This document shows, piece by piece, positions 17,301 to 25,330 of a DNA stretch of 64,000 nt. Each line of letters starts with the position of its first letter. Position 1 is the stretch's first letter. The notes beneath the pieces are model-generated. The model had not been told where the DNA came from. It did not search any database and saw only the letters and a list, made by a program, of their open reading frames with translations. This stretch comes from Candidatus Saccharimonadota bacterium (lineage in GTDB: Bacteria; Patescibacteriota; Saccharimonadia; Saccharimonadales; Saccharimonadaceae), in the NCBI GenBank assembly GCA_905372095.1, contig CAJPNK010000004.1, forward strand, positions 3,115 to 67,114, in the 5' to 3' direction. Both the position numbers and the translations under genes were made by a program.

Positions 17301-18467
17301 TTCTTCACCATGTACGCGGAAGTTGATGGCTGGGAGTTTGACGGCACGCTGATTGACCCGCTCAGTGGCAAGCCGGTTTGTATGTCCCTATCATCCGCCG
17401 AAACGGCTTCCGCGCACCGGGAATCTCGCTCATCAGCCACAGGTGATACTGCGGAACTCGCTGCGCTCAAACAGTCCTCGTATCTGCCTGATGCTGATAA
17501 CCTCAATTCTCGGGCGCGTGCAGATGTTTCGGAGGATGAAGCGACGATCGGCTCCGTGACCAACCCCCTCGATATTTGGATTATCAGTCGTTTGCACGAG
17601 CTGGTAGCTAAAGTTGAGGAAAACATGGATGCCTACAATATTCCTGATGCGCTGAGTCCGATTTTGCCATTCCTCGACGACGCGTCCAACTGGTACGTGC
17701 GCCGCAGCCGCCGCCGCTTCTGGAAGTCGGAAGATGATGGCGACAAGAACGATGCTTATCGGACGCTACATTATGTGCTGGTGCGTCTGAGTTACATCTT
17801 GGCTCCATTTACGCCGTTTTTGGCTGAGGAGTTGTATCACAATTTGACGGGTGATGACGAATCGATTCACTTGAAGGATTGGCTGGCAGCGGGTGCGGTG
17901 AATGAGCAGGCGCTAGCTGACATGGCTCGGACACGCGAATTGATCAACAACGGCCTGAGTCTGCGCATGAAGAAGGACGAGCATCAGGAGTCGATCAAGG
18001 TTCGCCAACCGCTGCAACGTGCGGCATATGCGGGCGTAAAACTGACTGACTACTATGAACAAATCATGGCCGAGGAGCTCAATGTCAAGGAAATTCGCTG
18101 GATTGAGAGTCTAGACGAGCACTTGGCTGATTATGATGTGACCGAGGGCGTGATCAAGCCAGAGAGTTGGGTAGAAATTAGTAAGCACTTAACGCCCGAA
18201 CTCAAACGCGAGGGTCTGATGCGTGAAGTCATTCGCCACGTCCAAAGTGCGCGTAAAAAGGCGGGATTGCAGGTGGATGACAGGATTGTTCTTGGTATTA
18301 CTAGTAACGATACAGAAATCACCCAAGCTGTCGATATGTTTGCTGATACTATCAAGGCCGAGACGCTGGCTGTAAAGCTAGGCTCTGCGGCGGCGGACGA
18401 TATGGAAAAGTACGACGTTAAAGTTGACGGTAAACCGGTGGAAATCTACTTGAGAAAACATAATTAA
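14343..18467 (+). CDS. ileS: Isoleucyl-tRNA synthetase with embedded phosphatase-like and Nudix modules
   Basis: 1374 residues, about 330 longer than usual. Class Ia core: PHHGT (HIGH equivalent, about 54-58), RRWGWDCHGLP, editing-site TTTPWTLP (547-554), GTGIVHIAPAYGEDDF, KMSKS (926-930) and an anticodon-binding region. Between VYVKFKL and VLAWTTTP, at the start of the CP1 editing domain (about 235-538), lie two extra modules. First a low-molecular-weight phosphatase/ArsC-type domain: C253-x5-R259-S260 P-loop and a later WKIEDPHAESREL acid motif. Then a complete Nudix box, G445-x5-E451-x7-REL-x-EE (to 467; the usual late Gly is Glu). A second insert of about 60 Ser/Ala-rich residues lies near 1012-1073. 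An AAGGAGG site precedes the ATG. All synthetase motifs remain, so it should charge tRNA-Ile; the added activities are inferred only. Confidence 0.95.
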   Translation: MKFKHGTRRRAAEYEKDWVQRWKIDQTFEKSVAQRSADNAYVFYDGPPFITGVPHHGTLLSSIVKDAVPRYWTMKGKRVERRWGWDCHGLPAENFVEKQMNIMDRRQIVTSSDQPAPLDKDGNPLPTISLEKYITKARESMVANSETWQGVIDRIGRWVDFKGAYRTMDKNFMESVWWAFKQLYEVGKIYEGEKVLMYDTKFATPVSKAEVTMDNDAYQTVTDPSVYVKFKLLSGNTRRKITLDKSSKILFVCNANVVRSQMAQAFYNHFTKTQNADSAGVNAEKYSTDKIPTVADFDAHLVAKNLDPLTVIDLMREKGIEVGASQRTQLTKDMLRDYDLVVNIANRNQTPDWLKGDNVVWWKIEDPHAESRELAELACDEIEKRVKKLISGEVVDDTQKPVDFDECERSYVGALLVDTNDKLITQQRDDRPGITNPGMVSLFGGTSHEGESPIETLRRELQEELELEVNSNNLLLQTVKHENGTNVACSIYIVTGVDAEKLKLHEGAGFATGTPEELLNRSVTAVTQQAIEAFVEARDSVSVLAWTTTPWTLPANLMLAVNPEMTYCEVLVDGEKLIIAEEALERTLQDEKHRPLDYEVLRTFPGSELVGKKYQPLDTGSTWPENDKIHTIYAADFVSHESGTGIVHIAPAYGEDDFELAKRHGISAFHVIDDNGYYTDTNYKGLEVWDNNKFIAKDLKEKGVVWKIEYIRHEYPFNPRSKQRIMYRAIPSWFFDIQGQKPLMLEQNEHINWFPAHLKHGRFAKNIEQAPDWNLSRDRFWATAMPVWKGDRGTVRVVGSYAELKELSGVALDDYHRPWVDDITFEVDGETFTRIDKVLDCWFESGSMPFAQLHYPFENQAKFEQNYPADFIVEYIGQVRAWFYYVHAVNVALAEIGAFGEAGAQHKNAYSNVITTGVVAGNDGRKMSKSLGNFTDPNELMDKFSADSLRFLLLSSPLLNGEDFALHDKDVGDVARKLSMIWNMYDFFTMYAEVDGWEFDGTLIDPLSGKPVCMSLSSAETASAHRESRSSATGDTAELAALKQSSYLPDADNLNSRARADVSEDEATIGSVTNPLDIWIISRLHELVAKVEENMDAYNIPDALSPILPFLDDASNWYVRRSRRRFWKSEDDGDKNDAYRTLHYVLVRLSYILAPFTPFLAEELYHNLTGDDESIHLKDWLAAGAVNEQALADMARTRELINNGLSLRMKKDEHQESIKVRQPLQRAAYAGVKLTDYYEQIMAEELNVKEIRWIESLDEHLADYDVTEGVIKPESWVEISKHLTPELKREGLMREVIRHVQSARKKAGLQVDDRIVLGITSNDTEITQAVDMFADTIKAETLAVKLGSAAADDMEKYDVKVDGKPVEIYLRKHN
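17380..17560 (+). repeat. Low-complexity palindromic in-frame insert inside ileS
   Basis: This stretch adds about 60 codons between the conserved DGTLIDP and NPLDIWIISRL segments. It favours TCC, TCA and CTC codons unlike its surroundings and contains nested inverted repeats: CCTC (17476-17479) with GAGG (17532-17535), ATCTGC (17482-17487) with GCAGAT (17520-17525), and GCCG/CGGC around 17397. It resembles an in-frame palindromic element of the Rickettsia RPE type; no second copy was seen in the window. Confidence 0.45.
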
Positions 18468-18509
18468 TATATTTGGTGCAATGCTATAGAAATTAGAAAG
18501 GATAATGAA

Positions 18510-19091
18510 ATGAATCCGCAGCAAAACCAAATTATGCAAGTGCAGCAGCCAGCTCAAGTACCGGTCCAACCGACATCGATGGTCAGTGCTCTTGATAATG
18601 TGCCTTTGGTTAACTATGTAAAAGTTATCAGTTATGGCGTAACGATATTCAATGATTCGCCGGCGTGTATGCTGGAATGGACGACAGCTAACAGAATTCG
18701 GCTGGTTCGGATTGATGAGAATACCAACCGGCCGCTGGGACTTGAGCTTGATGTTGATCCTAGCCAAATTACGAAAGTTAAAATTAACTTTGATCATTTG
18801 TATATTACAGCTGCTGGCAGACGTCTAAATCTTAATTTTAATAGTCGGGAAAGTCTGTTTCTTTTGGCTAGTGCGGCTGTTAGTCCGGTTATTGGCTTTA
18901 CCACCTTGGCTGCGCAGGGAAATGCAGCTAATGATAAAGGCATTCATTGGTGGTACGAAAACTTGCGCCTGTATGCTCCGTATGCAAAATCTGGCAACTT
19001 GGGAGTAACGGCTATGGTTGTTGGTACAGTTTCCGGAGTAGCTCTGGTGCTGTTGGTATTTATCGTCGCGATTATTTCTTCGATGAAGTGA
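18510..19091 (+). CDS. Unknown protein with C-terminal membrane anchor
   Basis: 193 residues, not recognised. Gln/Pro-rich N-terminus (1-25), a central beta-rich part (about 40-120, LEWTTANRIRLVRID, ITKVKINFDHLYITAAGRRLNLNF) and one strong transmembrane helix at the end (about 168-191, VVGTVSGVALVLLVFIVAII). Topology suggests a protein anchored by its C-terminus with the beta part in the cytoplasm. GAAAGGA precedes the ATG. Confidence 0.6.
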   Translation: MNPQQNQIMQVQQPAQVPVQPTSMVSALDNVPLVNYVKVISYGVTIFNDSPACMLEWTTANRIRLVRIDENTNRPLGLELDVDPSQITKVKINFDHLYITAAGRRLNLNFNSRESLFLLASAAVSPVIGFTTLAAQGNAANDKGIHWWYENLRLYAPYAKSGNLGVTAMVVGTVSGVALVLLVFIVAIISSMK

Positions 19092-19106
19092 AAAAGTAAG
19101 GTTAAT

Positions 19107-19220
19107 ATTGGGGCGGTAGATAATGTCGTTTATCTCTATTCCAGGATTGCCGAGGGCGAGATGCGCTATGCGGAAATGATGGATATTTTACAGAAATCGC
19201 ATAAAGAACTGAAGATGTAA
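19107..19220 (+). other. Possible small ORF or gene remnant
   Basis: An open frame from about 19107 to TAA at 19218-19220 encodes a credible helical peptide (about 37 residues, containing NVVYLYSRIAEGEMRYAEM) but has no ordinary start codon; an ATT at 19107 follows an AAGTAAGG site, and an internal ATG at 19161 would give only 19 residues. It ends at the galU Shine-Dalgarno site. It could be the tail of a lost gene. Confidence 0.3.
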
Positions 19221-19229
19221 GGAGGAAAT

Positions 19230-20057
19230 ATGATTACCAAAGCTATTATTCCAGTCGCCGGTTGGGGCACGCGGATGCTGCCGATTACCAAATCAATCGA
19301 AAAGTGTATGCTGCCGGTAGGGACGCGTCCGGTGGTTGATTATATCGTGCAGGATATAATTCGGGCGGGTGTCAAGGATATTTATTTCGTGGTTGGCGAG
19401 CAAAGCACTCAGGTACAAAGCTACTATCGGTCGAATATCCAGCTGAACGATTATTTGCGGCGCGCTGGTAAACAAGATAAATTACCTCTGGTGGCGCCGC
19501 TGCGCGATGTGCGAATACATTTTTTAACTCAGCCTGGTACGGGTGGTTACGGCACTAGCATTCCAGTGGGCTTGGCCAGCGAATTTATTGAGCCAGGTGA
19601 ATCGGCGTTTGTGGTGATGGGCGATCAATTTTTCTGGCGTGTTGACGGCGGTTCAAATGCGGCTGATCTGGCGGAGCTGGTAGAAGCGCGCGGCCTATCG
19701 GTTGGGCTACTAGGTAATCCTGTTGATGAAGAATTCATCCCGCAGACGGGTATTATCGAAACCGACCAGCAGGGCAATTTTGTAAGAATCATTGAAAAGC
19801 CGAAGCTGGAAGACGCGCCAAGTAATCTCAGTAATTCAAGTTTTTACGTTCTTAATAAAGAGATTTTCGAGCTGGCGCGTACATTGCCCGCCAATCCGCA
19901 GCGCGGCGAATTTGAGCTGACTGACGCTATCAACGCGTACATTGCGGGTGGCGGTGTTATCGCGGTTGGTGAGGCTAAGGGCGACTACATGGAATGCGGC
20001 TCACCGAGTGGCTGGCTGCGTGCTAATAACGCCATGGCCGAGTTGCAGGCAAATTAG
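19230..20057 (+). CDS. galU: UTP-glucose-1-phosphate uridylyltransferase family
   Basis: Makes UDP-glucose from glucose-1-phosphate and UTP. 275 residues: the nucleotide-binding start AIIPVAGWGTRMLPITKSIEKCMLPV (the GxGTRxLPxTK pattern, about 5-30, with Trp where Gly or Leu is usual), metal Asp in VVMGDQFFW (about 128-136), EKPKLEDAPSN, and GDYMECGSPSGWLRAN near the end. An AAGGAGG site lies 4-5 nt before the ATG. UDP-sugars would feed cell-surface glycans. Confidence 0.85.
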   Translation: MITKAIIPVAGWGTRMLPITKSIEKCMLPVGTRPVVDYIVQDIIRAGVKDIYFVVGEQSTQVQSYYRSNIQLNDYLRRAGKQDKLPLVAPLRDVRIHFLTQPGTGGYGTSIPVGLASEFIEPGESAFVVMGDQFFWRVDGGSNAADLAELVEARGLSVGLLGNPVDEEFIPQTGIIETDQQGNFVRIIEKPKLEDAPSNLSNSSFYVLNKEIFELARTLPANPQRGEFELTDAINAYIAGGGVIAVGEAKGDYMECGSPSGWLRANNAMAELQAN

Positions 20058-20092
20058 TCCATTGTAAAAATCACAGAAAATGTTAAAAATAC

Positions 20093-20121
20093 TTGACAAA
20101 TCAAGAGAAAGAGAGTATAGT
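20093..20121 (+). promoter_or_regulatory. Strong promoter of the 20166 gene
   Basis: Perfect -35 TTGACA (20093-20098), 17 nt, -10 TATAGT (20116-20121). The predicted start near 20128 gives a leader of about 38 nt containing GAAAGG. Confidence 0.8.
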
Positions 20122-20165
20122 AGGGAACTATTAGCAATGCCGTAAAAAGAAAGGGATCATGGGTA

Positions 20166-20678
20166 ATGGCAAGCGAACGTTCTATGGGGCAACCAGAAAG
20201 AGGAATACCGCCAGAAAGAGTAAATAATCGTAGTGAGGATGTATATTTTGCTGATGGTGCTACGGGTATCATTTATGATGGTCGTACCGGCGATGGCATT
20301 TCATTTTCGATCGATCCTAAGGTGCATGATAAATATATCCGCGACACATACGAAGGCGACGGTCAGGCGTCTATACTAATTACTAAAGATCCAGAAACAG
20401 GTGATGTTGAAACTTTCGCTATTGGCGACGGCTTGATCCTACCTGAAGGCAAGGAAAACGAAAAAGGTTCAGCGTTAGAAAAACCTCAAGGTGAGGTAAT
20501 GCCTGATATTGTATTTGGAAAGAGGTGGATTGTGGGTCAATATCCGGTAGCAGGTCTTATTGTGGAAGGACCAACTATGTCTAAGCCGCGAGATGGTATG
20601 ACAGAATCAGACCGTAAATCGCCGTTTGAAGGCGCAAAGAGTGCGCTATATACTAAACGCTACGGTACGCAGCAATAG
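20166..20678 (+). CDS. Unknown soluble protein
   Basis: 170 residues, not recognised. Hydrophilic N-terminus rich in Arg, Pro and Glu (1-25), then a middle with beta-like strands (VYFADGATGIIYDGRTGDGI, about 27-46; SILITKDPETGDVETFAIGDG, about 70-90). No signal peptide or membrane helix. It has one of the few near-perfect TTGACA promoters in the window and so may be well expressed. Confidence 0.6.
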   Translation: MASERSMGQPERGIPPERVNNRSEDVYFADGATGIIYDGRTGDGISFSIDPKVHDKYIRDTYEGDGQASILITKDPETGDVETFAIGDGLILPEGKENEKGSALEKPQGEVMPDIVFGKRWIVGQYPVAGLIVEGPTMSKPRDGMTESDRKSPFEGAKSALYTKRYGTQQ

Positions 20679-20730
20679 AACCTTAACTTAACATTCCTCA
20701 AGTAGGAGTGAACCAAACTGCCTGCGAACC

Positions 20731-20759
20731 TTGATTTACCATCGTACCTCTGGTACAAT
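20731..20759 (+). promoter_or_regulatory. Promoter of rplU
   Basis: TTGATT (20731-20736), 17 nt, TACAAT (20754-20759), followed by a leader of about 28 nt with an AAGGA ribosome-binding site ahead of ATG 20794. Confidence 0.65.
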
Positions 20760-20793
20760 AGTACAGATTGAAAACTAATTATTAAGGAACGAA

Positions 20794-21099
20794 ATGAAAG
20801 CAGTCGTAAAGATCTCTGGCAAGCAATACATTGTCAGCGAAAAAGAGTCCCTCTTGGTGGATCTCCTCCCTGAAGGCACAAAAGAACTCACTCTCGACGC
20901 ACTTTTAGTGATTGATGGTGATAAAACAAAAGTTGGTACGCCGACCGTGAAAGGCGCAGTGGTAAAAGCGAAAGTCGTTGAGGCGGAAGTCAAAGGCGAT
21001 AAAATCCGCGTCATTCGCTACAAAGCTAAAAAACGCGTTCACAAAGAAAACGGCCATCGTCAAAAATATAGCCGTATCGAGATTACGTCGATTAAATAG
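20794..21099 (+). CDS. rplU: Ribosomal protein bL21
   Basis: 101 residues, full length. Matches the family throughout: VVKISGKQYIVSEKESLLVD at the start, VGTPTVKGAVVKAKVVE in the middle, and the conserved C-terminal basic segment VIRYKAKKRVHKENGHRQ, which contacts 23S rRNA. The usual downstream partner rpmA (bL27) is absent here; the gene is monocistronic with a terminator hairpin behind it. Confidence 0.95.
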   Translation: MKAVVKISGKQYIVSEKESLLVDLLPEGTKELTLDALLVIDGDKTKVGTPTVKGAVVKAKVVEAEVKGDKIRVIRYKAKKRVHKENGHRQKYSRIEITSIK

Positions 21100-21115
21100 T
21101 AGATACAAACTTGAT

Positions 21116-21147
21116 AAATTGCCCTGTTCTCTGAAGCGGGGCAATTT
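21116..21147 (+). terminator. Hairpin terminator after rplU
   Basis: Nine-bp arms AAATTGCCC (21116-21124) and GGGCAATTT (21139-21147). The T-tract is carried in the 3' arm and the following CATATTT. Confidence 0.65.
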
Positions 21148-21204
21148 CATATTTACTAGATGTTTGTGGTATAATTAAACGTAAGCAGAGAGGGCAGATA
21201 AACA

Positions 21205-21969
21205 GTGGCATCTATCATAACGGTTACCAATCAGAAAGGCGGCGTTGGCAAGACAACAACGTCAATCAATCTGGCTTACTATCTGGCAAAGATGGGCAAG
21301 CGGACTCTATTGATTGATTTCGATCCGCAGGGCAATGCAACTAGCGGCTTAGGTATTGATAAGCAGAGCTTAGAAGTAACTATTGCCGATGCTATTCTCG
21401 GCCGTAAAAAATTAGTAGAAGTAACAGTCCCAACCGAGTTTGATAACCTATCGTTGGTGCCTGCTGTGCCAACCTTAGCTAATACCGAAGTAGAGCTAGC
21501 CCAGACTGATTATCGTTTCAGCCGTCTGAAATATGCTATCAAGGCTTGCACCATAGAGTACGATTACATTATCATTGATTGCCCGCCGAGTTTGAGCTTG
21601 TTGACAGTTAATGCGTTAATTGCCGCTCAATATGTTTTACTGCCGGTGCAGGCAGAATTTTATGCGCTAGAGGGCCTAGGCCAGTTGCTGGAAACGATGA
21701 AACTAGTGCGCAAAAATCTCAATCCAACGCTTGATTTGGTAGGTGTGTTGCCGACAATGGTTGATAACCGCACGTCGCTATCAACGCAAGTGTTAGACGA
21801 AATTTCTAAGCATTTTCCAGCTAAAGTGTTCAAAACGAAGATTCCGCGCAATGTCCGCTTGGCTGAGGCACCGAGCCACGGCTTGCCAATTGGCGCGTAT
21901 GATAGGTTTAGTAAAGGCGCTCGCGCTTATAAAGCGCTAGCCAAGGAGGTGATTGAGCGTGCCGGCTAA
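21205..21969 (+). CDS. parA: ParA/Soj chromosome-partitioning ATPase
   Basis: 254 residues. Deviant Walker A KGGVGKTT (11-18), Walker A' IDFDPQGN (about 38-45), Walker B IIIDCPPSLSL (about 118-128). It binds ATP and DNA non-specifically and drives ParB-parS segregation. The start is GTG at 21205; a TATAAT box lies about 30 nt upstream. The 3' end overlaps parB. No parS site was recognised nearby. Confidence 0.95.
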   Translation: MASIITVTNQKGGVGKTTTSINLAYYLAKMGKRTLLIDFDPQGNATSGLGIDKQSLEVTIADAILGRKKLVEVTVPTEFDNLSLVPAVPTLANTEVELAQTDYRFSRLKYAIKACTIEYDYIIIDCPPSLSLLTVNALIAAQYVLLPVQAEFYALEGLGQLLETMKLVRKNLNPTLDLVGVLPTMVDNRTSLSTQVLDEISKHFPAKVFKTKIPRNVRLAEAPSHGLPIGAYDRFSKGARAYKALAKEVIERAG

Positions 21970-22843
21970 AAAGGGCCTAGGGCGAGGTTTTGACTCGCTT
22001 ATTCCGACAGAGCTGCTAGACGAATCATTTGATCCGACGGCCGAGCAAGATGAACGCGTTAGCGATTTGCGCTATATTAAATTAGCGTCGATTATGCCCG
22101 ATCCAGATCAGCCGCGCCGCGAATTTGACGACGATGCGTTGGTTGAATTGAGTAAATCGATCAAAGAGCATGGCGTATTGCAGCCAGTAGTGGTGCGGCC
22201 GCATGGCGACGGCTATATGATTGTGGCTGGCGAACGCCGTTTCCGGGCTTCTAAGCTGGCGAAGCTTGATCGGATTCCAGCGCTGGTGCGGACGCTATCG
22301 GGCCAGCATCGGTTAGAACTGTCGCTGATCGAGAATATCCAGCGCCGCGACCTTAATCCGCTAGAGACAGCGACAGCGTATTTGAAATTGCGCGATCAAT
22401 TTAATCTGACTTTAGATGATATTGGCAAGCGTGTTGGTAAGACATCGGCGGCAATTGCTAACACAATGCGCCTGTTGCGCTTGCCGGGGGCGGTGCGCGA
22501 TATAGTAGCGCGCGGCGAATTAAGCGAAGGTCAAGCGAGGTCGCTGACGAGCTTGCCAGAAGAAGAAATTTTGCGGGTTGTCCCGAGAATTATAAAAGAA
22601 CAATGGAGCGCGCGGACGATTGAGCGCTATGTCTCGAATTATAAGAAACTGCACGGTACAGCATCGACTAAGGGCAGAAAAGTAGTTCGTAGCTCGAGAT
22701 TTATTCGCAGAGAGGAATCTTTTGCTAAGCGTTTCGGAACGCCAGTTGCTGTCAAAGAGACTCGAAAAGGTGCCGGACAGATTATTATTTCATTCAAAGA
22801 TCAAGCAGATTTCGAGCGAATTGCCAAGCTGCTGGGTGAATAA
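21959..22843 (+). CDS. parB: ParB/Spo0J chromosome-partitioning protein
   Basis: 294 residues from GTG 21959; an in-frame TTG at 21953 is too close to the AAGGAGG site (21943-21949), and family members start with a KKGLGRG motif as here. CTPase box GERRFRASKLA (about 90-100) with ENIQRRDLNP (about 124-133), then the helix-turn-helix DIGKRVGKTSAAIANTMRLL (about 157-176) that reads parS, and a C-terminal dimer domain. It overlaps parA by 11 nt. Confidence 0.95.
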   Translation: MPAKKGLGRGFDSLIPTELLDESFDPTAEQDERVSDLRYIKLASIMPDPDQPRREFDDDALVELSKSIKEHGVLQPVVVRPHGDGYMIVAGERRFRASKLAKLDRIPALVRTLSGQHRLELSLIENIQRRDLNPLETATAYLKLRDQFNLTLDDIGKRVGKTSAAIANTMRLLRLPGAVRDIVARGELSEGQARSLTSLPEEEILRVVPRIIKEQWSARTIERYVSNYKKLHGTASTKGRKVVRSSRFIRREESFAKRFGTPVAVKETRKGAGQIIISFKDQADFERIAKLLGE

Positions 22844-22924
22844 CCGCCTAATTACACTAATCCAACGTTGTAAAAATTACAAATTGAATTTTTAGGCTGC
22901 TAGCTTGTAATCTTAATTTTAAAC

Positions 22925-23533
22925 TCAAAACGAGTCTATATTGCCTAGTGGAAAGATTCTCAGAGCCACTGGTCCGACAATATCATAAGTTGGAATGAAG
23001 CCCAGTCCGCTACGCGAGTCGAATGAGTTGTCGCCGACTCGATTATCGCCCGCTACGAAAATAGAGCCTTCTGGCACTGTCCATTCGCCGCTGTGGCTAG
23101 TTGGCGATTTTGGACCGACGTTGTTTTTGCGCGTGCTGTCGTCCGGATGAAAGCCTTCGGGATATTTATTATTGTAAACTGTTAGCACGCCGTCCTTGAC
23201 AACGACGCGTTCGCCAGGGAAGGCAATTACGCGTTTGATGATATAGCGATCGGGTGCTCCAGGCCTATAGACGGGATTAACAAAAACAACAATCTTTCCG
23301 CGTTCTGGCAAATACGGTTTATTTTGTATCTGCGCCATGGTTACAGGTATTCGATTAATGATTAATCGGTCGCCGTCGGCGAGAGTATTATCCATGCTGT
23401 GTCCAGAGACGGAAAAACTGCGAAAAACGTAAGCATTTAATAGCAAAGTGCCAATTAGCACTGCAATAACAAATCCGCTAAAACTTAGAAAATCTCGAAG
23501 ACGTGGATGGCGGGTGAGATAGCTGGCTTCCAT
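22925..23533 (-). CDS. lepB: Signal peptidase I
   Basis: Removes signal peptides at the outer face of the membrane. 202 residues from ATG 23533: a TATAAT box (complement of 23541-23546) sits 7 nt before this ATG, which argues against longer starts. One membrane anchor (about 15-38), catalytic Ser46 in SGHSMDNTL, Lys100 in RYIIKRVIAFPGE, and the C-terminal box FVAGDNRVGDNSFDSR. It converges on parB. Confidence 0.93.
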   Translation of the reverse strand: MEASYLTRHPRLRDFLSFSGFVIAVLIGTLLLNAYVFRSFSVSGHSMDNTLADGDRLIINRIPVTMAQIQNKPYLPERGKIVVFVNPVYRPGAPDRYIIKRVIAFPGERVVVKDGVLTVYNNKYPEGFHPDDSTRKNNVGPKSPTSHSGEWTVPEGSIFVAGDNRVGDNSFDSRSGLGFIPTYDIVGPVALRIFPLGNIDSF

Positions 23534-23617
23534 TACACGTATTATACGCTGTAAAAACCAACGAAACAATAAGCGCGATATTTATTTTTTAGCTAAAATC
23601 CTTTATAGTACATAGAT

Positions 23618-25288
23618 ATGGTGAAGCGAGCGATAGACGGTTTTGTACCGCGAAATACTCCTGCGCGCAGAGCGCCTGTTGATAGCCAGAAAAAACCAGC
23701 GGTTAATTTCGGCGATATGGGACATACTGTGTCTGTACGGCGCCAGCAGCAATTGCCGCCGCGGCCGATTACTTCGGCGCCAAATAGAGGTGTTCGCAGC
23801 GATATCGATGAGTCTTTGCGCGAGATTAGTAATAATCTTGATTTATCTCCATCCAAACATTATGGCAAGGGCTCGCCAAAAAATGGTCGGAAAAAGCGCG
23901 ATTGGAAAAAAATCGCCAAGCGTACAGCGATCGCAATAACTGTTATTGTACTTGGTATTGGTATCTTCCTGGGGGTACGGGCTTTGATGGCAGGCAATGC
24001 TGTTTTTAAGGGCGATATATTCGGTTTCGTACAGAAGAAACCGCTCAAGCAAGATGCTCATGGTCGCAGTAATATTTTGATACTTGGCACTTCAGAGGAC
24101 GACGCTGGCCACGAGGCTGGATATCTGACCGACTCGATGATGATACTTAGCGTTGATCAGAATAAAAAGAATGCTTATATGATTAGCGTGCCTCGAGACT
24201 TATACGTCAAATATGGTAAGAGTTGCCAAGCGGGTTATTCTGGTAAGATTAACGCTTATTTTAACTGCGTCAACGATAATTGGTCGAGCGACAGCGCTGA
24301 GGAAGAGCGTCAGACGGCAACTAGAGCTTTTGTTGGTAATATATTTGGTATTGATGTGCAATATTCGGTTCACCTGAATTATAGCGTGATGCGTGATTTG
24401 GTGGGGGCGCTTGGCGGTATCAAGATTACCATTGACAGCCGCAATCCGAATGGCGTGATGGATAGTAATTTTGATTGGAAGTGCGGTACGACGTCTGCCG
24501 AGAAGTCTCAGCGTTGTCCGCGCGGCCACTATATTAGCTATCCGAACGGCGAAGTAGAATTAGATGCCGAGCACGCGCTGTATTTGGCGATGGCGCGCGG
24601 CGACCGAGCGCCAACGTACGGTTTCGAACAGTCTAATTTCGACCGCGAAAAAAATCAGCAAAAGATTATGGTTGCTATTCGCGATAAGGCTTTAAGCGCT
24701 GGCACGCTGGCAGATTTTACTAAAATTTCTGGTATTATCGACGCGATTGGCAAGAATTTACGAACTAATTTCGAAAAGAGCGAAGTACGTACGCTGGTCG
24801 AGCTAGTACACGACATCAAAAGCGATAATATTAAAAGCGTCAGCTTAATTGATGCCGAGCCGGCTATCTTGACAACTGGCACGTACGGCGGCGCTAGTTC
24901 GGTGGTACCGACGGCCGGAACGTATGACTACAGCCAGCTGCGGGCTTTCGTCAAGAAAAACCTCTATGCGACAGATATCAATAAAGAAAATGCTAACGTT
25001 GTCGTCCTTAATGCTACTGGCGTATCAGGCGTGGCGCAAAAACAAGCCGATAAATTAACTGAGCTTGGTATGACGGTTAGTACTGTCGGTAATGCGCCGC
25101 AAAACGGCTCATATTCTAGCAACAAGATATATAAAGTCTCAACGCGCGCCAAGACAGCTACGTCTGTAAAACTGCAGTCGCTTTACAGCGCTGCCCCAGA
25201 AGCGGTACAGAGCGTGCCAGGCGTCAAATATAATGCAGAGGTAGACTACGTTATTATCATAGCAGTCAAGCCGAATGCCGGCGAGTAG
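23618..25288 (+). CDS. LytR-CpsA-Psr (LCP) family cell-wall ligase
   Basis: LCP enzymes move glycans from undecaprenyl pyrophosphate to peptidoglycan. 556 residues: a basic cytoplasmic tail (1-100), a membrane helix (about 104-126), and an LCP domain with DSMMILSVDQNKKNAYMISVPRD (the Asp and Arg residues that bind the pyrophosphate) and later LYLAMARGD (conserved Arg). A LytR_C domain follows (about 450-555, NVVVLNATGVSGVAQKQADKL). A TATAGT box (23604-23609) 8 nt before the ATG suggests leaderless expression. Divergent from lepB. Confidence 0.88.
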   Translation: MVKRAIDGFVPRNTPARRAPVDSQKKPAVNFGDMGHTVSVRRQQQLPPRPITSAPNRGVRSDIDESLREISNNLDLSPSKHYGKGSPKNGRKKRDWKKIAKRTAIAITVIVLGIGIFLGVRALMAGNAVFKGDIFGFVQKKPLKQDAHGRSNILILGTSEDDAGHEAGYLTDSMMILSVDQNKKNAYMISVPRDLYVKYGKSCQAGYSGKINAYFNCVNDNWSSDSAEEERQTATRAFVGNIFGIDVQYSVHLNYSVMRDLVGALGGIKITIDSRNPNGVMDSNFDWKCGTTSAEKSQRCPRGHYISYPNGEVELDAEHALYLAMARGDRAPTYGFEQSNFDREKNQQKIMVAIRDKALSAGTLADFTKISGIIDAIGKNLRTNFEKSEVRTLVELVHDIKSDNIKSVSLIDAEPAILTTGTYGGASSVVPTAGTYDYSQLRAFVKKNLYATDINKENANVVVLNATGVSGVAQKQADKLTELGMTVSTVGNAPQNGSYSSNKIYKVSTRAKTATSVKLQSLYSAAPEAVQSVPGVKYNAEVDYVIIIAVKPNAGE

Positions 25289-25330
25289 GCGGGTTATAGA
25301 AACAATACTAAGGTGGTATAATTAAGCGGT

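Noticed and set aside
22844..22924. parS site or replication origin near parAB
   Set aside because: No TGTTTCACGTGAAACA-like palindrome or DnaA-box cluster is visible in the parB-lepB gap; only a weak 5-bp stem TTGTA/TACAA.
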